A stretch of DNA of 64,000 bases, taken from assembly GCF_004570975.1 (NCBI RefSeq), contig NZ_SPPC01000005.1:62001-126000 (forward strand). Reading direction: 5' to 3'. Below are positions 17,473 to 26,463 of this stretch, one piece after another. A program made the translations under genes and the position numbers. Source of the DNA: Barnesiella sp. WM24. GTDB lineage: Bacteria; Bacteroidota; Bacteroidia; Bacteroidales; Muribaculaceae. Numbering within the stretch: position 1 is the stretch's first letter; every line of letters starts with the position of its first letter. The notes below the pieces were generated by a model, which saw only the letters and a program-made list of their open reading frames with translations, was not told where the DNA came from and made no database searches.

Positions 17473-20028
17473 TTATCTCAACGACAGCGTTACAGAAGAC
17501 TTGCAATCCGATGAGCCGCCGTAAAATATTTCGTAATTGCCGGGGACTACTTTCATGAGTCCCGACTCATTGTCAAATGTAGCAAACCGCTCCGGCTCAA
17601 GCTCAAAATCAACAGTCACGGAGTTGCCGGCACCGACTGACACGCGGCGGAAAGCACACAATGACTTCACAGGTCCGGCTGTGTCTCCCTCACGGCGCAT
17701 GTAAAGCTGCACCACCTCTTCGCCGTCGCGGTCACTTTCATTTGTCACAGTCACGCTGAAAGGCACTGTAGCTCCTGTCTCATGACTATCAGCGACCACC
17801 GGGTCGGAATAGGCAAACGTCGAATAGCTGAGTCCGTGACCAAACGGATATAGCGGCTTTTCAGTCATGTACCGGTAAGTGCGCCCAATCATGTCGTAAT
17901 TCTCAAAATCGGGCAACTGAGAGTCGCCGGTATAGAAAGTGACAGGCAGTCGGCCTGCCGGATTATAATCACCAAACAGGACATCGGCGACAGCTGTTCC
18001 TCCGGCCTGACCGGGATACCACGCCTGAAGGATGGCATCACATATTGAATCCTCGGGCGCAAGCGCGACGGCTGAACCGGAACAGTTGACAAATACAATC
18101 TTCTTGCCGCGGGCTTTAAGGTTCTTCATCAGCTCTCGCTGAATAGCCGGAAGCTCTATCGTCTCGCGGTCGCCGCCACGGAATCCGGGTACAGTCACCG
18201 GCATCTCCTCCCCTTCAAGACCGGGAGATATGCCTCCTACAAAAATCACGACCTCAGCATCACCGGGGTCAGTGTCATAATCACATACCTTGCCTATGTC
18301 AAAACGCAGTTTGCCTGTTCCGTGACCGTGACTGTAAGCCACGGCTATCTCATAAGATTTTCCCTTTTCGGCATAGAAACTATGGGAATAGGAGTGAATC
18401 GAGCCCTCTGTGTGACAGGCTATGACAGTCTTTCCGTCGAGGGTCACTGACTGGCGACCGTCATCGGCCTCCATGTTTATAAGATATGTGCTTGACTCCG
18501 AGGGAGTGAACGAGCCGGTATAAAGCGCCGAAAAATTTTCAAGATTTACCCCGGGAGCAAAAACAGTGGCTCCTGCCGTGGTAAAATTAAGAGGTGTGGT
18601 AAGTTGCTGAGTCGCAACCACGTCACCCTTCATGTCGTAGTCATTCCGGTAGACAGCTTTCAGCCCCTTTTTACCATCGGCTGAGATATTGTCGAAATGT
18701 GACACTATATTCTGATTGACCACGTGGTCACAAGCTTTAATATATGCCACGTCACCCACCTTCGAGCGTATGCCGTCAAGGATAGTGACTGTCCGTGACG
18801 GAGTGCCGTTGTAATTACCCCATTGCATCACTGAATCCTGTGCGTTGGGACCCATCACGATTATGTCATGCCCCGATTTCGGCAGAGGCAAAATGCCGTT
18901 ATTTTTAAGAAGTGTCATTGACCTGCGCGCCATGTCAAGCGCTATTTCGCGGTGGGCATGGCAGTCCACCACATCAGGCGACAGTGAAGCCCAGGGAGAG
19001 TCGGGATCATCATCCATCTCTCCAAGCGAGAATCGCGCCGTAAGCAGCCTCATGACCGAGGCATCTATCGCCGACTCGGTGACAAGCCCTTTCTCACACG
19101 CCTCTTTCAGATTACGGAACTCGGGGCCACACTCAAGGTCGGTGCCCGACACCACAGCCGCCGCACTCGCGTCAGTGCCTGAGGCATGAGTCGCATGAGC
19201 CTGCGGATTAAAGAAATCATATATCGCCCAGCAGTCAGTGACAATAATCTTGTCATAGCCCCACTCATTGCGCAGAATCTGAGTCAAAAGACGGTTGCTT
19301 CCGCAACATGGCTCACCCTCATAGCGATTGTAGGCACACATGACCTGACCTACTCCGGCGTCTACAAGCGCGCGGAAAGCCGGCAGATAAGTCTCCCTGA
19401 GGTCACGTGGGTCAATGTCACGCGCATCGTAGGAGTGGCGGTTCCATTCCGGACCGCTGTGTACCGCAAAGTGCTTTGCACCCGCTATGGTCTTAATATA
19501 TTTTGAATCGGCGGGACCCTGCAATCCATTGACAACTGCAACGCCCATACGCGCGGCAAGGTAAGGGTCCTCGCCATAAGTCTCCTGACCACGTCCCCAG
19601 CGCGGGTCACGGAATATATTAACATTAGGAGTCCAGAATGTAAGACCCTGATAACGTCCATGAGAGCCACGGCTTCTGAATTCATTATACTTTGCTCTCG
19701 CTTCATCGCTCACCATGTCAAATGCACGGTTCACTGCATCGTCATCAAATGTGGCGGCCATCGCAATCGACTGCGGAAGCACTGTAGCCACGCCTGCACG
19801 CCCTACTCCGTGGAGGGCTTCGTTCCACCAGTTGTATTCAGGAATACCGAGGCGGTCGATTGCTGCCGAATAATCCATCATAAGCGTAACTTTTTCTTCA
19901 AGAGTAAGACGCGGCAGAAGATCGGCGGCACGCTCGGCGGCTGACAGCGACCGGTCGCGATAAGGCTCGTTCTGAGCAAAAACAGAGCAACAAGATAATA
20001 ATAGCAGAGCAAGAAATGTATGTCTCAT
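17473..20028 (-). CDS. GH3 beta-xylosidase with inserted PA14-like domain
   Basis: Predicted to release xylose from the non-reducing end of xylo-oligosaccharides. The start is the ATG giving MRHTFLALLLL, a signal peptide; 19 open codons upstream do not look coding. The GH3 N-domain shows WWNEALHGVGR, GRGQETYGEDP, KHFAVHSGPE and the nucleophile Asp265 in VTDCWA. The second domain is interrupted at about residues 430-580 by a PA14-like module (INMEADDGRQSVTLDG), a known insertion that shapes the active site. GGISPGLEGEE after the insert probably carries the acid/base Glu. A C-terminal fibronectin-III-like domain ends the protein. A long hairpin (20058-20101) precedes the gene. Confidence 0.93.
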   Translation of the reverse strand: MRHTFLALLLLSCCSVFAQNEPYRDRSLSAAERAADLLPRLTLEEKVTLMMDYSAAIDRLGIPEYNWWNEALHGVGRAGVATVLPQSIAMAATFDDDAVNRAFDMVSDEARAKYNEFRSRGSHGRYQGLTFWTPNVNIFRDPRWGRGQETYGEDPYLAARMGVAVVNGLQGPADSKYIKTIAGAKHFAVHSGPEWNRHSYDARDIDPRDLRETYLPAFRALVDAGVGQVMCAYNRYEGEPCCGSNRLLTQILRNEWGYDKIIVTDCWAIYDFFNPQAHATHASGTDASAAAVVSGTDLECGPEFRNLKEACEKGLVTESAIDASVMRLLTARFSLGEMDDDPDSPWASLSPDVVDCHAHREIALDMARRSMTLLKNNGILPLPKSGHDIIVMGPNAQDSVMQWGNYNGTPSRTVTILDGIRSKVGDVAYIKACDHVVNQNIVSHFDNISADGKKGLKAVYRNDYDMKGDVVATQQLTTPLNFTTAGATVFAPGVNLENFSALYTGSFTPSESSTYLINMEADDGRQSVTLDGKTVIACHTEGSIHSYSHSFYAEKGKSYEIAVAYSHGHGTGKLRFDIGKVCDYDTDPGDAEVVIFVGGISPGLEGEEMPVTVPGFRGGDRETIELPAIQRELMKNLKARGKKIVFVNCSGSAVALAPEDSICDAILQAWYPGQAGGTAVADVLFGDYNPAGRLPVTFYTGDSQLPDFENYDMIGRTYRYMTEKPLYPFGHGLSYSTFAYSDPVVADSHETGATVPFSVTVTNESDRDGEEVVQLYMRREGDTAGPVKSLCAFRRVSVGAGNSVTVDFELEPERFATFDNESGLMKVVPGNYEIFYGGSSDCKSSVTLSLR

Positions 20029-20057
20029 GGTCAAAAAATGGATTGGGATTAAACTAT

Positions 20058-20101
20058 TCACAACCGGGAGGGCTCCTTGCGTCACCCGGTCCCGGTTGTG
20101 A
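20058..20101 (-). other. Strong intercistronic hairpin before the GH3 gene
   Basis: Bases 20059-20069 (CACAACCGGGA) pair perfectly with 20090-20100, plus one outer T-A pair, giving a 12-bp stem with a 20-base loop. On the minus strand it is followed by AATAGTTTAAT, not an immediate U-tract, so it does not look like a full terminator. It may protect or process the transcript between the carbohydrate-binding protein and the GH3 gene. The structure is seen; the role is inferred. Confidence 0.6.
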
Positions 20102-20131
20102 GCTATCGAACTATTCTACTTTTCAGTTGAG

Positions 20132-21268
20132 TTATCGGCGGATGGCAACTTTCTTGCCGTTGATAACATAGATGCCGTTGGCGAGCTCGCCGAGTGCAGC
20201 TTCGTTGTCAGTGTCGAGCACCTTCACACCCATAAGGTTGTAAACAATCCAGCGGTCAACTGACGGTGCAACCTCTACGGCATCAAGTCCGGCAGGATTA
20301 GTTGTGGTCAATACAACATTTGTCATATAGAATGAACCTACATATTTACCAAGATTGATTGTAATGCGGTCGGCATCCTCGCCGTTGACTGTAGCACTGA
20401 TTACAACGCGATTCCAGTTTTCGGTAATATTAAACGTAGTGAAATTTCCCTTGCCGCTGTAGTCCTTAGAGTTCTGGATTCCGGCAGTAATACCCTCTGC
20501 GGCAGTACCTTTTACATCAAATGCAAGGTAATAAGTCTTGGCATTTTCCAAATTAACGTCGATACCAATCTGAACATCCCAGGGATTTTCCGATTCAGCA
20601 GGATTTGTAATAGCAAGGCAGGGCTTGTCGTCTTCGGTAGTCTGCTCAAAGGTAGCAGAGCCACCCCATCCTCCAAATGTAGCACCATTGCCGGTATACC
20701 AAGAAGCCACTACACCTTCACCAGGCTGTTCGGGTTTGGGGTCTTCGGGCTGTTCGGGAGTGTCACCGCCCTCTTCGACAAGATTCCACGCAATATTCTT
20801 GAATTCCATTGTGCAAGCCTCGGGAGCGGTTGAAAGACTGATGGCAATTGTCATCATGCCGTCAGCTTCAGCAGGAACCTCTCCGCTGAATGTATATTTT
20901 GTCCAGTCAGCACCGACTTCCATGCTGCCGCCGGCGATATTCCAATGCTTATAAGTACCCGGTTCACCATGAGCCTGAAACTCTATCTTTCGGGGAGAAG
21001 TCGATTTTGCCTCCATGGCAAATGTATATGTATCTCCTGCGGCAAGCTCCTTATTGGCAGTGATAAACAGCTGGTTGGAATAAGGCTGGGCGGGATCGGC
21101 AGTAATGCTTAGCGTAAACACACCGTCAACAGGAGTAATTGCAGAAAACTGCACGTTAAGGTCGTTGGCTGTAAACGAGTTGTCGTTAAGGAGAGAGACC
21201 TCTGCTGCACTGATTGAAGAAACTGACATAGCAGCTACAGCCGCGAATGTGAGTAATTTTTTGTTCAT
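20132..21268 (-). CDS. Secreted two-module carbohydrate-binding protein with T9SS-like tail
   Basis: No catalytic domain is visible. A signal peptide (ends ISAA) is followed by a first jelly-roll module (about 24-162), a Pro/Glu/Asp linker (about 167-187), a second module (about 188-325) and a C-terminal tail (330-378) of the form VYNLMGVKV ... NGIYVINGKKVAIR, which resembles a type A type IX secretion tail. The second module is clearly homologous to residues 163-300 of the neighbouring GH10 protein (shared FGGWGGS, NPWD and INLGKYVG patterns), and the first module to residues 315-430 of the same protein, so the order is swapped. These resemble CBM4/9/22-type xylan-binding modules. Likely role: a surface xylan-binding protein. 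A terminator-like hairpin lies just upstream, so it may be expressed at a different level from the core genes. Confidence 0.82.
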   Translation of the reverse strand: MNKKLLTFAAVAAMSVSSISAAEVSLLNDNSFTANDLNVQFSAITPVDGVFTLSITADPAQPYSNQLFITANKELAAGDTYTFAMEAKSTSPRKIEFQAHGEPGTYKHWNIAGGSMEVGADWTKYTFSGEVPAEADGMMTIAISLSTAPEACTMEFKNIAWNLVEEGGDTPEQPEDPKPEQPGEGVVASWYTGNGATFGGWGGSATFEQTTEDDKPCLAITNPAESENPWDVQIGIDVNLENAKTYYLAFDVKGTAAEGITAGIQNSKDYSGKGNFTTFNITENWNRVVISATVNGEDADRITINLGKYVGSFYMTNVVLTTTNPAGLDAVEVAPSVDRWIVYNLMGVKVLDTDNEAALGELANGIYVINGKKVAIRR

Positions 21269-21289
21269 AGTAAAAAATTTTGTTAGTTA

Positions 21290-21325
21290 AGAAAAAATAC
21301 CGGGAGGGAGGCTTCTCCCTCCCGG
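21290..21325 (-). terminator. Intrinsic terminator/attenuator between GH10 and carbohydrate-binding protein genes
   Basis: Bases 21300-21310 pair perfectly with 21315-21325 (11-bp GC-rich stem, CCGGGAGGGAG, loop of 4). Read on the minus strand the stem is followed by TATTTTTTC, the classic U-tract. It stands after the GH10 stop and before the next start, so it probably ends a share of transcripts and lowers expression of the downstream enzymes. Confidence 0.8.
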
Positions 21326-21355
21326 CTGATTATTAATGATTATTTTAGGTAGAAA

Positions 21356-23578
21356 TTACTCTTTACCTGCGAGACCGTCGGCAAAGCCTCCGTAAGCGGG
21401 CTTGCGGCTGAGATTCTCATCCCAGAGACCGATAGGCTCACCTGGACGCCACCCTGAACCTTCAGGGCTGTCGGTCTGTGCCCATGCACAGATACCATAC
21501 TGCTGCTCTACAGGTATTATCTCGAAATATTTCTTTACGATAAACTTGTAGTAGTCGCTCATAAGCATCTTCTGCTCCAGAGTAAGGTCAGTAGTCTTTA
21601 TAGCCTTGTCATTTTCATCGGTGATACCCATGTCAAGCTCGGTGATACGGATAAGCTTACCGGAGCGGGCAAGAATCTCATACATCCTTACCACGTGGGC
21701 TTCATTCTTTGCCTGCTTTTCAGGATCAACCGAACAAGACACGTGCATCTGAGTACCGATACCGTCAATCTTGGTAACGCCGTCAGACTCCCACTGCTCA
21801 ACCCACTTGACAAGACTCTCAGCCTTGAAGTTGTTGTCATAGCCTGCCTCAAGGTTATAGTCATTGATAAAGAGCTTGAGGTCATCGGCATTGCCGCCAT
21901 TTTCAACGAAATATTTGCGTGCAAACTTGATGGGAACCCTTACGTAGTTTTCACCAAGATATTTCTGCCAAAGGAATGCCGAGGCATCAACATCCTTGTC
22001 TGTCTTCAGACCACGCTTGCCGGAGGCATCGCTGCCACCGTCGGCAAGAGGCTCGTTAACGACATCCCATGCCTTTACCTTCCCTTCTGTAGCCTCCATC
22101 ATACCCTTGACCCAACGTTCCATTTCATTGGTAAGGATTTCAGCCTTTTCTTCAGGAGTAAGAGGTTTGGTTGTTGTTGAAATTACATTCTTAACCTTGT
22201 CAACGAAACGGGCGGGAAGCACATCGCCATTTTTCTCTTTAGCGATAAAGTTGTCCTTCATGTTGTCATCGTCGCAAGTGCCATTCTTGATCAATTCCAC
22301 TCCATTAACCTTAAAACTGATGTCATCAAAATAGTAATTGTTGGCTTCAGCAAATTCATTAAGGTTAAACGCTATTGAGTGACCACCGGTAGCTCCTGCA
22401 GGGAATGTTCCTTTCGCAGTGTAATTCTGCCATGAACGAGTAAACTTTGGATTACCGATTCCCTCATAGTGAAGATAATTTCCGGCTTCAGTATGAATCT
22501 GAGTTGACGAGTTTGCTACCTTATCAGCACGTATATTCATAGAAATTTCCCAACTGTCTCCTTCCTTGAATGTAGCATCGGTCATAATCCAGAACTGGGT
22601 ATCCCATGCCGCACTAACCATATTGTCAGAAGATACTTCAATAGCCCTACGCTCCTCCTCTATCTCAATCTCGGTCTCTTTTAGCTTCTCATAAGTAATC
22701 GAGAGATTGGTAATATAAAGTGTACCTACATACTTTCCAAGACTGAGCAACATTCGGTCAGTACCATCACCATTTGGCGTACCGTTTATTTTAACGTGAG
22801 TCCACGATGACTTCACATCAAAAGCATCGGTAGAACCACGACCTACATATCCATCTGACTTCTGGAAGTCCCAATTTAATGAAGCGGGGTCACCCTTAAC
22901 GTCAAACTCGATAGTATACACAGTTCCTTCAGTAAAATCAGAAGAAATACAAGCCTGAATGTCCCATGGATTACTCTTCTCTGCATCGTTTGTGAACTTA
23001 AAACAGGGCTTGCCGTCTTCATCCTCACTGGTCATGGAGCCACCGCCCCATCCGCCAAATGTGCCGCCTTTGCCATCATAGAACGAACAGAGCACCACTG
23101 TCTCGGTACCGATCTCATCCGGATCCATATCTTTGTCGGCGATAAGTGAGTTCAGCCAAGACACCCTCTGCTGGGCGTGCCAGCAAAGTGTGTGACCATA
23201 TACCTGCAGACCTGCCGCGGTAGCAGCGTCAACGAAATCGATTACCTTGGAGAAGTCCATTGTACCGTCGTCGCCTACTATCGAAGCATATTTCATAGCA
23301 TTGCCTGTAGTAACCTGGTCAAAGTTGGAATTGGTAAGCAGATACACGCCTCCGCGCTTGAGGTAGTCGTCGGCGCTTACCCCGGTTCCAAGAAGGAACC
23401 CGGGGTGAGCGTTACGGTCTACATAAGATTTCAGCGGAGCGTAAGCGTTGAGATACTCATATTGAGCCACGCTTTCGGGCTTGTCGACCTGAAAGTTGGA
23501 AGTAGTGTCGAAATCATCGGCACAGCTTGCCAGCATAGGAGCCAGAGCCAACGCCCAGAGTTTATTATATCCTTTCAT
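21356..23578 (-). CDS. xyn10C: GH10 endo-beta-1,4-xylanase lipoprotein with two CBMs inserted in the catalytic domain
   Basis: Cuts the xylan backbone, probably at the cell surface. The ATG giving MKGYNKLW is used (a GTG three codons upstream is in frame; the residue numbers here count from that GTG). A lipobox LASC (Cys22) anchors it. The GH10 fold begins at about 45 and shows the substrate-binding HTLCWHAQ strand; it is then split by two jelly-roll CBMs (about 163-300 and 315-430) and resumes with WDVVNEPLADGG (acid/base Glu512), INDYNLE, GTQMHVS and RITELDMG (nucleophile Glu650). This split layout with tandem CBM4-like modules matches surface GH10 enzymes of Bacteroides and Prevotella xylan loci. 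It follows the DUF1735 gene by 14 bp, as in the xusA-E/xyn10C core. The symbol is by analogy of position and architecture. Confidence 0.93.
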   Translation of the reverse strand: MKGYNKLWALALAPMLASCADDFDTTSNFQVDKPESVAQYEYLNAYAPLKSYVDRNAHPGFLLGTGVSADDYLKRGGVYLLTNSNFDQVTTGNAMKYASIVGDDGTMDFSKVIDFVDAATAAGLQVYGHTLCWHAQQRVSWLNSLIADKDMDPDEIGTETVVLCSFYDGKGGTFGGWGGGSMTSEDEDGKPCFKFTNDAEKSNPWDIQACISSDFTEGTVYTIEFDVKGDPASLNWDFQKSDGYVGRGSTDAFDVKSSWTHVKINGTPNGDGTDRMLLSLGKYVGTLYITNLSITYEKLKETEIEIEEERRAIEVSSDNMVSAAWDTQFWIMTDATFKEGDSWEISMNIRADKVANSSTQIHTEAGNYLHYEGIGNPKFTRSWQNYTAKGTFPAGATGGHSIAFNLNEFAEANNYYFDDISFKVNGVELIKNGTCDDDNMKDNFIAKEKNGDVLPARFVDKVKNVISTTTKPLTPEEKAEILTNEMERWVKGMMEATEGKVKAWDVVNEPLADGGSDASGKRGLKTDKDVDASAFLWQKYLGENYVRVPIKFARKYFVENGGNADDLKLFINDYNLEAGYDNNFKAESLVKWVEQWESDGVTKIDGIGTQMHVSCSVDPEKQAKNEAHVVRMYEILARSGKLIRITELDMGITDENDKAIKTTDLTLEQKMLMSDYYKFIVKKYFEIIPVEQQYGICAWAQTDSPEGSGWRPGEPIGLWDENLSRKPAYGGFADGLAGKE

Positions 23579-23592
23579 AATAATCACTGTTG

Positions 23593-24639
23593 TTATTTGG
23601 TATAAGATGGATTAAAGTCGAATATGGGAGCCACATCGCGGGTACGCATCACGAGAGTGTCGAGAGTGGCATACTTCACGCCGCCGAAATCTACAGTATA
23701 ATCCAGGTAGAGAGCGTCGCGGTCCTTATTGTCCCAGCTCTTCTTCTCGCCGAGCTTCACAAACTTACCTGATCCGGAAGCGGTCATGCCCGGGGTATCG
23801 GTGGTCACGGTCACGTTTCCTTCATTGAAAGTAAGCTTGAGGTCACAATTGAGAGTGGTGATACCTCCGGCGTCAGAGATTTCGGTCGAAACGGTAAACA
23901 TGCACTCTGTAAGTGACTCGGTGGTAAGTTTGACCACTTCATCTTTCTCGACATACTCGGCATGACGCACCTCGGTTCTTGTGCCCGCTGCATCGGTAAC
24001 CACATCGACACCGCGACGCAGATAGCTTGAATGCCAGGGATTGATATACTTGACTCCGTAGAGCACATAATCCTTGGGAGCCACAGCCCAGTCAGCCGGG
24101 TTGCAGCTTACGGGATTAGCGACTCCTTCGACAGGAGTGCCGGCAAGGATGCGGTCGGCACCGCGTGCGGCAATCATGCGCAAAGGTATCACGTAAGTCT
24201 CCTTCAAAGCGTCCTTGTCAGCGAAAAATGCATCGGTCAGGGTCACTGTCGTGCCGAAAAGATAATCTTTCTTCTTGGTAAGAGTGGTTGACTCCAGTGA
24301 GTAATAATTGGAGGGCATAGCCTTTACCGGAGTGCCGTCACTGAAAGTCAGATTATTCACAAGAGAGGGATCAACCTGCACGTCGATGCTCAGGTCACGC
24401 GACTTGTAAGCGCCGCCCTGTGTAGCATAGATGACACACTGGTGCTTGTTGTCAAGAGTGTTGTCCTGCTCGCTGTCATCACCAAGCGTGATAGTCTTCA
24501 CGGGATACTGATGAGCGAAATAAGCCGACACCCCGCCCTCATAGTCGGGAAAGTCATTGTCCTGGTTCTGGCAAGATACTGCCGACAGCCCGAGGAGGGC
24601 ACCCAGACCGATTATTGTAGAATATTTGATAGTGTTCAT
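23593..24639 (-). CDS. xusE: DUF1735-containing surface lipoprotein (SusE-position / XusE-like)
   Basis: A putative surface glycan-binding protein. The start is the ATG giving MNTIKYS; it yields a lipobox AVSC ahead of QNQDND. The N-terminal part (about 35-150) has the DUF1735 pattern of a beta-sandwich with VDVQVDPSLV-like spacing and SYYSLE-type strands. The C-terminal half is a lipocalin-like beta domain ending MRTRDVAPIFDFNPSY. No catalytic motif is visible. Position between the second SusD and the GH10 gene is that of XusE/SGBP proteins in conserved xylan cores, and the symbol rests on that context. Glycan binding is inferred. Confidence 0.8.
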   Translation of the reverse strand: MNTIKYSTIIGLGALLGLSAVSCQNQDNDFPDYEGGVSAYFAHQYPVKTITLGDDSEQDNTLDNKHQCVIYATQGGAYKSRDLSIDVQVDPSLVNNLTFSDGTPVKAMPSNYYSLESTTLTKKKDYLFGTTVTLTDAFFADKDALKETYVIPLRMIAARGADRILAGTPVEGVANPVSCNPADWAVAPKDYVLYGVKYINPWHSSYLRRGVDVVTDAAGTRTEVRHAEYVEKDEVVKLTTESLTECMFTVSTEISDAGGITTLNCDLKLTFNEGNVTVTTDTPGMTASGSGKFVKLGEKKSWDNKDRDALYLDYTVDFGGVKYATLDTLVMRTRDVAPIFDFNPSYTK

Positions 24640-24665
24640 GATGTTATTGTCATTTAAAGGTGAAA

Positions 24666-26450
24666 TTACCATCCCTGATTCTGTACGAGGTTGCTGAACT
24701 TGATTACGTCAGAATAAGGAAGCGGACCATATATCATATAATTCTGATAGCGGCGCTGCTCTACATCAATATAGTTGAATGTAGTGCTGTGGTTGCCGAT
24801 CTGGACGCCCTTCGCGGTCTCGGTGAGCGGAGCCTGCCAGCGGCGTAGATCCCAGAAACGCACATTCTCGAAGCAAAGCTCAAGGCGGCGTTCGTTGCGG
24901 ATGAGTTCGCGCATCTTGTCCTTGCTGGCGGCACACTCGTCAAGATATGCGTCGGTGGTGCCGTTGCAGATTCCCGCACGCTGACGGATAGCCTTGATTA
25001 CATCATAGGCGCTGTAAGCGTGAGAGCCGTTGCCCTTGGGACCCCATGCCTCGTTTGCAGCCTCGGCATAGGCGAGATATACCTCGGTAAAGCGTATGCG
25101 CTTTGTATAGTGGTATTTCTTCACCTCATTGGTAGAGTTGGGGTTGACATCGGTGCGGAGATGCTTGCGCATGTAGTAGCCGGTACGGGTCGAGTAACCG
25201 GTCTCCTTGTTTATACCGTCATTGTTGCTTGCGTCAGTACCGGTGTTGATAGTAGAGTTGTTGACACCGAGAGTGGAGCCGTCGGTCACGATATAGTGGG
25301 CAAGACGCGGGTCACGGCCGGCATAAGGATTGGCGGCGTCATACTGCGCGTTAGGATTATCGATAGGATAACCGTTTGCCATCGGGAAAGCGTCAACAAG
25401 ATTCTGAGTCGGGTTTACGCGTCCCTTGCCATAAAGCGACGGAGGGAAATTGTCAGCTTCAAGTGAAGAGTTTTCCTCATATCCGCCACGCCAGATTATC
25501 TCGGCGTCATTAGACTTGTCGTAGTTATTGTTTGCCACGACTTCTGCGCTATACCATATGTGACCCATGGGAGCGAGACCCGCGATGCCGTTATTATGGT
25601 CGATTACGACAGCGGCATAGTCGGCAGCCTTTGCCCAGTCGATGTCGGAAGCTCCGGCAAACGCGGGGCTTGCGGCAAGCAGAGACACCTGGGCACGGAT
25701 TGCCTCAACAATACGTCCTGACATACGGCCCCAGCATGAAGAGCCGAACACACGGTTATAGTCCATGTAGTCTATGCCAAGCGACGCGTACTCTGCGGGA
25801 AGGTCTCCATTGCCTGCCAGGTCAACGTAGTCAAGCGGCAACAACCTTGCAGCCTCATTGGCGTCGGCAAGAAGACTGTTGATACACTCCTGGAATGAAG
25901 CGCGGGGCACATTCATGTCGGAAGTGGCATCAAACGATGTCTTCCAGATGGGCACACCGAGGAAATCTCCGTTGGCAGCCTTTCCCGCATAGTTCTGCAA
26001 GAGATAATACATGTTGAGCGCGCGCAATCCGTAAGCCTCACCTTTGAGACGGTCGCGGAGCATATTGTTGATTACCTCATTGGAAGGAGCGAAGGGGACA
26101 TTGTCGGCATGCTCAAGGAAGAGGTTGCAATACTGAATCGAAGCGTTACGGTCGCGCCAGTTGTTGACCGACTGGCTTGTCTGAGAGGTCCAAGAACCGG
26201 TAGCCATCGACAGATAGGCGTTGGAGATATCATTGGACACCGCATCATCGGTTGCGACATCGCTTTCCGACCCGCTGGGATAAGGCATCAGAATATAAGC
26301 GCTACCAAGAAGATTGTCGGCATATTTAGCCTCATTATCCATTGTATCGGGCTGCTTGATATTCTCAATAGCAGGCTCAAAGAGGTCGTCACATGACATG
26401 AAGGAGACCGTAAGAGCCGATATAGCGATATATTTGACTATATTTTTCAT
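24666..26450 (-). CDS. xusD: SusD/RagB-like surface lipoprotein (second pair, XusD-like)
   Basis: Caps its partner TonB-dependent transporter and captures oligosaccharide. The signal ends in FMSC; the ATG giving MKNIVKY is preferred over one three codons upstream. The N-terminal TPR-like helices (about 55-160) and the typical SusD C-terminal region are present, including RIRFTEVYLAYAEAANEA, AIRQRAGI and RNERRLELCFENVRFWDLRRW. Full length for the family. It lies 13 bp after the stop of the SusC-like gene, with which it should form a complex. Aromatic binding residues cannot be assigned without a structure. Confidence 0.93.
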   Translation of the reverse strand: MKNIVKYIAISALTVSFMSCDDLFEPAIENIKQPDTMDNEAKYADNLLGSAYILMPYPSGSESDVATDDAVSNDISNAYLSMATGSWTSQTSQSVNNWRDRNASIQYCNLFLEHADNVPFAPSNEVINNMLRDRLKGEAYGLRALNMYYLLQNYAGKAANGDFLGVPIWKTSFDATSDMNVPRASFQECINSLLADANEAARLLPLDYVDLAGNGDLPAEYASLGIDYMDYNRVFGSSCWGRMSGRIVEAIRAQVSLLAASPAFAGASDIDWAKAADYAAVVIDHNNGIAGLAPMGHIWYSAEVVANNNYDKSNDAEIIWRGGYEENSSLEADNFPPSLYGKGRVNPTQNLVDAFPMANGYPIDNPNAQYDAANPYAGRDPRLAHYIVTDGSTLGVNNSTINTGTDASNNDGINKETGYSTRTGYYMRKHLRTDVNPNSTNEVKKYHYTKRIRFTEVYLAYAEAANEAWGPKGNGSHAYSAYDVIKAIRQRAGICNGTTDAYLDECAASKDKMRELIRNERRLELCFENVRFWDLRRWQAPLTETAKGVQIGNHSTTFNYIDVEQRRYQNYMIYGPLPYSDVIKFSNLVQNQGW

Positions 26451-26463
26451 CGTATACATTGTG

